DNA from: Entoloma clypeatum
Lineage: Eukaryota; Basidiomycota; Agaricomycetes; Agaricales; Entolomataceae
DNA length: 64,000 bases
Direction: 5' to 3'
Assembly (NCBI GenBank): GCA_963565915.1
Contig: OY751491.1
Location: 4,154,001 to 4,218,000 of the forward strand
The notes under the pieces were generated by a model that saw only the letters and a program-made list of their open reading frames with translations, was not told the DNA's origin and did not search any database. The number at the start of each line of letters is the position of its first letter. The first letter of the stretch is position 1. Shown in pieces: positions 60,028 through 64,000 of the stretch. The translations under genes and the position numbers were made by a program.

Positions 60028-62119
60028 CTAGTTTTTAAGTAATCCAAAGTACGGGATAAACTTGCTAAAGAGGATTTTCCCCAGATTCTTAGTTAAAAGG
60101 TCTGTGGGGTTATTCACTCCTTTGATGAATTCGACCATAATAATGCCTTCGGATACTTTTTCTCTGACAAAGAATTCCTTCAGAGACTTTTTCTCTGACG
60201 AAGTGGAATCGCACGTCAATGTGCTTGGATTGCTTCTCAGTTACAGGGTTGGATGCGATAAAGACGGAGCCGTTGTTATCTCCATAGATCGGAACTGATC
60301 CAATCTGCATTCCAAGTTCGGCAAGCATGCTTCTAAGCCATGTCACTGCGTGACTGCAATCTGATAGCGCCATGTACTCTGCTTCTGTGGAAGAGAGGGC
60401 AATGGTTTTTTGCGCCGATGAAACCCATGTTACTGCTCCAGACGCCAGCGATATGAAGTAGCCAGTGGTGGATTTCCTGGTGTTTTCGTCTGACGCCCAA
60501 TCAGAGTCTGTAAAAGCGTAGATTCCTTTCCCGGAATCACCATCATATATGATTGCATAATTTTTTGTTGCTTTCAAATATCTGCAAATATCCCTAGCCA
60601 CTTCTAAATGGCGTTTGGTGGGGTTTGCAGAGAATTGAGACATTTTGATTACAGTGAAACAAATGTCGGGTCTTGTCCCAATCATTAAGTATAATAATGA
60701 TCCGATGACGGATTGGTACTTGGACCTAAGTTCAGCATTGAATTCATCATCGGACTTCATGGGTTTGTATCCTGTCGGGAGTGGGGTATGGGTGGCATTG
60801 GATTCGCTCATCCCCATATGTGCGAGTATTTTCTCAAGGTAAGGTACTTGATTGATGAGAATCCGCTTCCCATGTTGCCTTATTTGGATTGAGAGAAATT
60901 CTTTTGGTTCACCATCAGACACCAGGTGCCCTAGGACCCTACATTCCCATGTTGTCATGAAGGCCTTCTTTTTCTCTAGCGTGTATTCCTGGTTTGTGCC
61001 GAGAAAAGCAGAGTCATCGACATAAATGACAGCGATTACAGTTTCCCCTTTGGTACTTGTGTGAATGAAAACTCCCACATTGGAGTGAAGCCAGACAAAA
61101 CCGAGCTTTTTCATGGAGGAATCGAGTTCTCTCCACCAGGCTAATGCGGCCTGCTTGAGTCCGTATAGGGCTTTGAATAATTGGTACACGAAGTGTTCTT
61201 TCCCTTTTACTATGTAGCCCTCAGGCTGTTGCATGTAAATTACCTCACGGAGTGTTCCATAGAGGAAGGCTGATGAGACGTCCAAGAATGTCATGAACCA
61301 CCCTTCAAGGGCTGTCAATGCCAGAATCAACCAGATGGTCTCGTACCTCACTACTGGTGAGAAGATCTGATCGAAGTCGATCCCTTCTACCTGTGAGAAA
61401 CCTTTTGCGACGAGGCGCGCTTTCAAATGCCCGTCGGATTTTTTGTTGTAAACCCATTTGTTCCTTAGAGCTTTCCTCCCTGTAGGTAGGGGTACTAACT
61501 CCATGATCATCCTGCGGCTTTTGAGCATGTCTAGCTCTTTTCGTTCTGCCGCATACCAATCTTCTTTGTTTGGAAGAGAGTATATATCTTTGTGTGACAT
61601 TTTGATGATGCCCACTTGGATAGAGATTGCCTCCATTAGGAGATCATTCATCCACGCCGTTTGACCGCCTAATCTCTGTCTTCGATCTAATTTTTCAAGG
61701 TCAGAAGCGGGAGTGTCTTCCCCATAGATGCTACCTGGCATCTTCCGAACTCGTCGTTCCCTGATCGGTCGATCTGGTACTTGTTCAGGTTCCGGAGTGG
61801 GTACTCGCGGTTCATCATTGGGCTCGCTAGACAGCAAGTCATCGTCTGATTCAGGGTGATCCTGTCCAGTAGGAACTGGGTCGTGAGGTTTTTCATAATG
61901 GTTATCATTGTCATTATTTCCGGGGATGAGGTCCTCAAACTCATCAGCCGGTTCTGGACTTTCCATTTCTGGATGGTTTTCTGGCAGGGGATCGATATGG
62001 CATCTGGGGTATTTGCTTTCATCGAAGATAGCTTTTCCACCCATGAAAATTGTATTAGTCTCAGGATCCATGAAACGGTATCCTTTGACCCCTGGTTTTG
62101 ATCTGAGATAAATCATCAA
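60028..62119 (-). pseudogene. Copia B3 reverse transcriptase and RNase H
   Basis: Minus strand: GVKGYRFMDPETN, linker, RT with YVDDSAF, RNase H with TDSDWASDENTRKSTTGY. At 60160-60200 a duplicated CTTTTTCTCTGACRAAG block shifts the frame, so the last ~40 residues (EGVNNPTDLLTKNLGK type) continue in another frame to 60028. Confidence 0.85.
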
Positions 62120-63516
62120 TCAAGATCTAGACTCCAGGGAATCTCTACGTTTTTCCTTTGGGATATACATCCAAAGACTCTGATGCTTGACATATCGGGG
62201 ATCTCATTGGTCACCCTGAAGTAAGGGGTATTCCATTCGAGACGCTGCATGGGGGTTCTGTTGTAGAGAAACGCTGCATGTTCCAAACAGAATTCCCACC
62301 ACATAGGGGGTAAGCACGCGTCGAAGCGCAAGGCCTGAGATTTCTCCCACAGGGTTCGATTTATCTGTTCTGCTCTACCGTTCTGCTGGTGCTGATATGG
62401 GAGCGTGACATCGATCAGAACTCCATGATCGGCAAGTACATCCTTGTATTTGTCAAACTCTCCACCTCCATCAACTCGCCATTTTTTAAGAGTGGCGGCG
62501 AACTGATTCTGGATCATCGCAAGAAATTGTCGCAGTGCCGTGATGGCATCCGACTTCTTTCTAAGCAAGACAACCCAGACGTGGGATGAAAAATCGTCCA
62601 AAAACGTGAGGAAATATTTATATTTATGGTATGATGCCGTGGATATCTGTTTGAGATTGGAATGGATCAGATCAAAGGTTTTGGTTGCCCTTGTCATTGA
62701 ATTGGGATATGACTGATTCGGCATTTTCCCTTTGAGGCAGCCTGTGCAACTTTCCTGTGATTTCTCACGTACTAGTGTTTCAGGTACCCCTTTGGTACTG
62801 GTGGGAATCTTTCGGAGTGCTTGATCATTTGGGTGACCAAGGTGTTTGTGCCATGTTTCGACAGTGATTTCGCTCGAGATCGCATGGATCTGGTCATAGC
62901 GTATTTCAGTGTCTAACCAGTAAATGGTTTGACCAAGGATGTGGGGCGAAAACTGGATTTTGCTCAGCCCTTTGGAGATGTTGATTTCTCCACAAGTCCC
63001 ATTTACTTTGTAACCATGGTTGAGGAAGACACCTAGGGACAATAGACGTGTGTCCATGTCTGGGATGTAGAACACTGGTCTGAGAAGATGGGTTTTAACT
63101 TCCCCATTTAGGGTGTGCCATACTGGAACAGCCCCAACTCCGAGAATTTCCAGTTTTTTCCCTTTAGCTGCAGTTTGGACAAAATGCTTGACCGTGAGAG
63201 GTCTATAATATGCGAAGTCCTTAAACTCATAGGTGAAGTGTAAAGAGGCACCGGAATCTAAGATCCATTGCGCGCGTTCTTTTTCCTTACAATGTGTACA
63301 AGAGGCAAAATGTTTAATATATTTCTTGTGTAGATCACTGCTGAAGTGATCTACGCACTCTGTACTGGTACTAGCTAATATATTATACGTCTGTTGAGAG
63401 ATATAATTAGCATTCCGCATTTGGTAAGGTTTGAAAGAAGGGTTTGACGAACCGTCTAGTTTGATCTCGTTCACAAACTCGTCCGGCCCCATCCGTTCTT
63501 GGTCTATGTCCATCAT
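62116..63516 (-). pseudogene. Copia B3 protease and integrase
   Basis: Minus strand: protease WILDSGASLHFTYEF, HHCC (HKHLGHPND...CTGCLKGK), integrase with DGGGEFDKYKD and GRAEQINR. The first Asp of HSDLK reads HSNLK (Asp to Asn). A ~13-base deletion where B2 has QAYVYIP breaks the frame at about 62160. Confidence 0.85.
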
Positions 63517-63546
63517 CCACAGCGATTGGTCTAACGGCGGAGTTAC

Positions 63547-64000
63547 TCAATGCTGTTTAGTTGGCCTTTCGTCAATGTCTGTAATGATGGTGTCCAAGAT
63601 ATGAAGATTTGACCCAGAGGGTCGGGCGCCGATTTCTTGGGCAAGTTTTCTCACCTTCTTGTTCTTTTTCCACGCTGACGGCTTTCCAGAAGGAAGCCCG
63701 GTGTACTGGGAAGGAGGAGGGTTCATGTGTTGCAGTAGTGACTGCATTCTTGCTGATTCAGGTTGTTCAGTAAAGGAAGTCTTTCCACGACCGGTTACGG
63801 TGGTGAAAGACGGTGCATGATAAGGAGCAGGGCGACGAGGGGGTAGAGGACAAGGAGCAGGATGACGAGGGGGTAGCTCAATGGCCGGTGCGATGAACTC
63901 GACCATCTCCTTGGCGTGGTCGGAGTCGTTGTCTGCATTGTTGGCGCGCTTTTTCTGGTTGCGCCAGCATCGCTTTCCCTTCTTCTTTTCAGAAGCGGTA
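63547..64000 (-). pseudogene. Copia B3 Gag part (continues beyond window)
   Basis: Minus strand from the window edge: TASEKKKGKRCWRNQKK, a proline-rich insert (PPRHPAPCPLPPRRPAP) longer than in B1/B2, then PPPSQYTGLPSGKPSAWKKN. TGA at 63549-63547 interrupts the frame that continues at 63516; B2 has CGA there. Confidence 0.8.

Larger units (their letters stand above)
59647..64000 (-). mobile_element. Copia B3 (minus strand, continues past the window end)
   Basis: 3' LTR 59647-59958, then RNase H, RT, integrase, protease and Gag in reverse order to the window end. The left flank is CATAC. Lesions: a short tandem duplication near 60160-60200, a small deletion at 62160, a TGA near 63546. It lies inside an intron of the gene at 59219-59597. 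Confidence 0.9.

Noticed and set aside
1..64000. tRNA, rRNA or other structured RNA genes
   Set aside because: No A/B-box pairs with cloverleaf potential or rRNA-like stretches were noticed; the tRNA-like words are primer-binding sites only.

Overview
The window looks like a retrotransposon graveyard from a filamentous fungus, most likely a basidiomycete. The signs are Ty1/copia and chromodomain Ty3/gypsy elements, Tad1-like LINEs, small introns with GTRAGT donors and CTGAC-type branch sites, and almost no host genes. I see no rRNA, tRNA or CRISPR array. About 85 percent of the bases can be assigned to mobile elements, many with target-site duplications (TSDs) that fix their ends to the base.

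Layout. 1-3370: a decayed Ty3/gypsy gag-protease (H) cut by a LINE derivative that carries only ORF1 (1193-3157, 14-bp TSD). 3618-10355: a near-complete copia element (A). 10746-11935: a hAT-like non-autonomous transposon (8-bp TSD) filled with a minisatellite. 11985-48699: one very large nest. A minus-strand chromovirus (D) was split by a DNA transposon with long terminal inverted repeats (M, 20713-44653). A second chromovirus (gypsy 1, 13390-19964, identical LTRs) sits in D's integrase. M received a solo LTR, a LINE fragment and gypsy 2 (25483-43975). Gypsy 2 received copia B1 (31174-43211), and B1 received copia C (33949-40233). At the D/M, D/gypsy 1, gypsy 2/B1 and B1/C junctions the interrupted reading frame closes exactly when the insert and one TSD copy are removed, so the depth order D > M > gypsy 2 > B1 > C is well supported. 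49173-49574: solo gypsy LTR. 50709-51350: relic of a ricin-B-like gene. 53491-58297: 5'-truncated copia B2 with an intact pol. 59219-59597: two exons of an unidentified host gene, with copia B3 (59647 to the window end) inserted in its next intron.

Most interesting biology. (1) Copia C has no pol but nearly identical LTRs. Its non-coding interior carries about 17 same-strand copies of a small hairpin motif (GCGCC...GGCTGC) whose stem shows compensatory changes. The motif is absent from its gag and is also found in the U5 and leader of A-type elements. (2) Both copies of the gypsy 1/2 family encode a third, unrecognised ~122-residue protein between pol and the 3' LTR; the copies differ by about ten silent and one replacement substitution while the flanking spacer has diverged. 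(3) Three copia families share a predicted leader intron whose donor lies in the LTR and whose acceptor lies just before the gag ATG. Splicing would remove the primer-binding site. (4) Both chromovirus families show Tf1-type self-priming complementarity between the predicted RNA 5' end and a site 2 nt after the LTR. (5) The gypsy 1 leader is ATG-free for about 875 nt yet has long open frames.

How the parts work together: the autonomous elements encode Gag, protease, integrase, reverse transcriptase and RNase H. Copia C and the ORF1-only LINE would need such proteins in trans. Gypsy 1 is the only element here that looks fully equipped.
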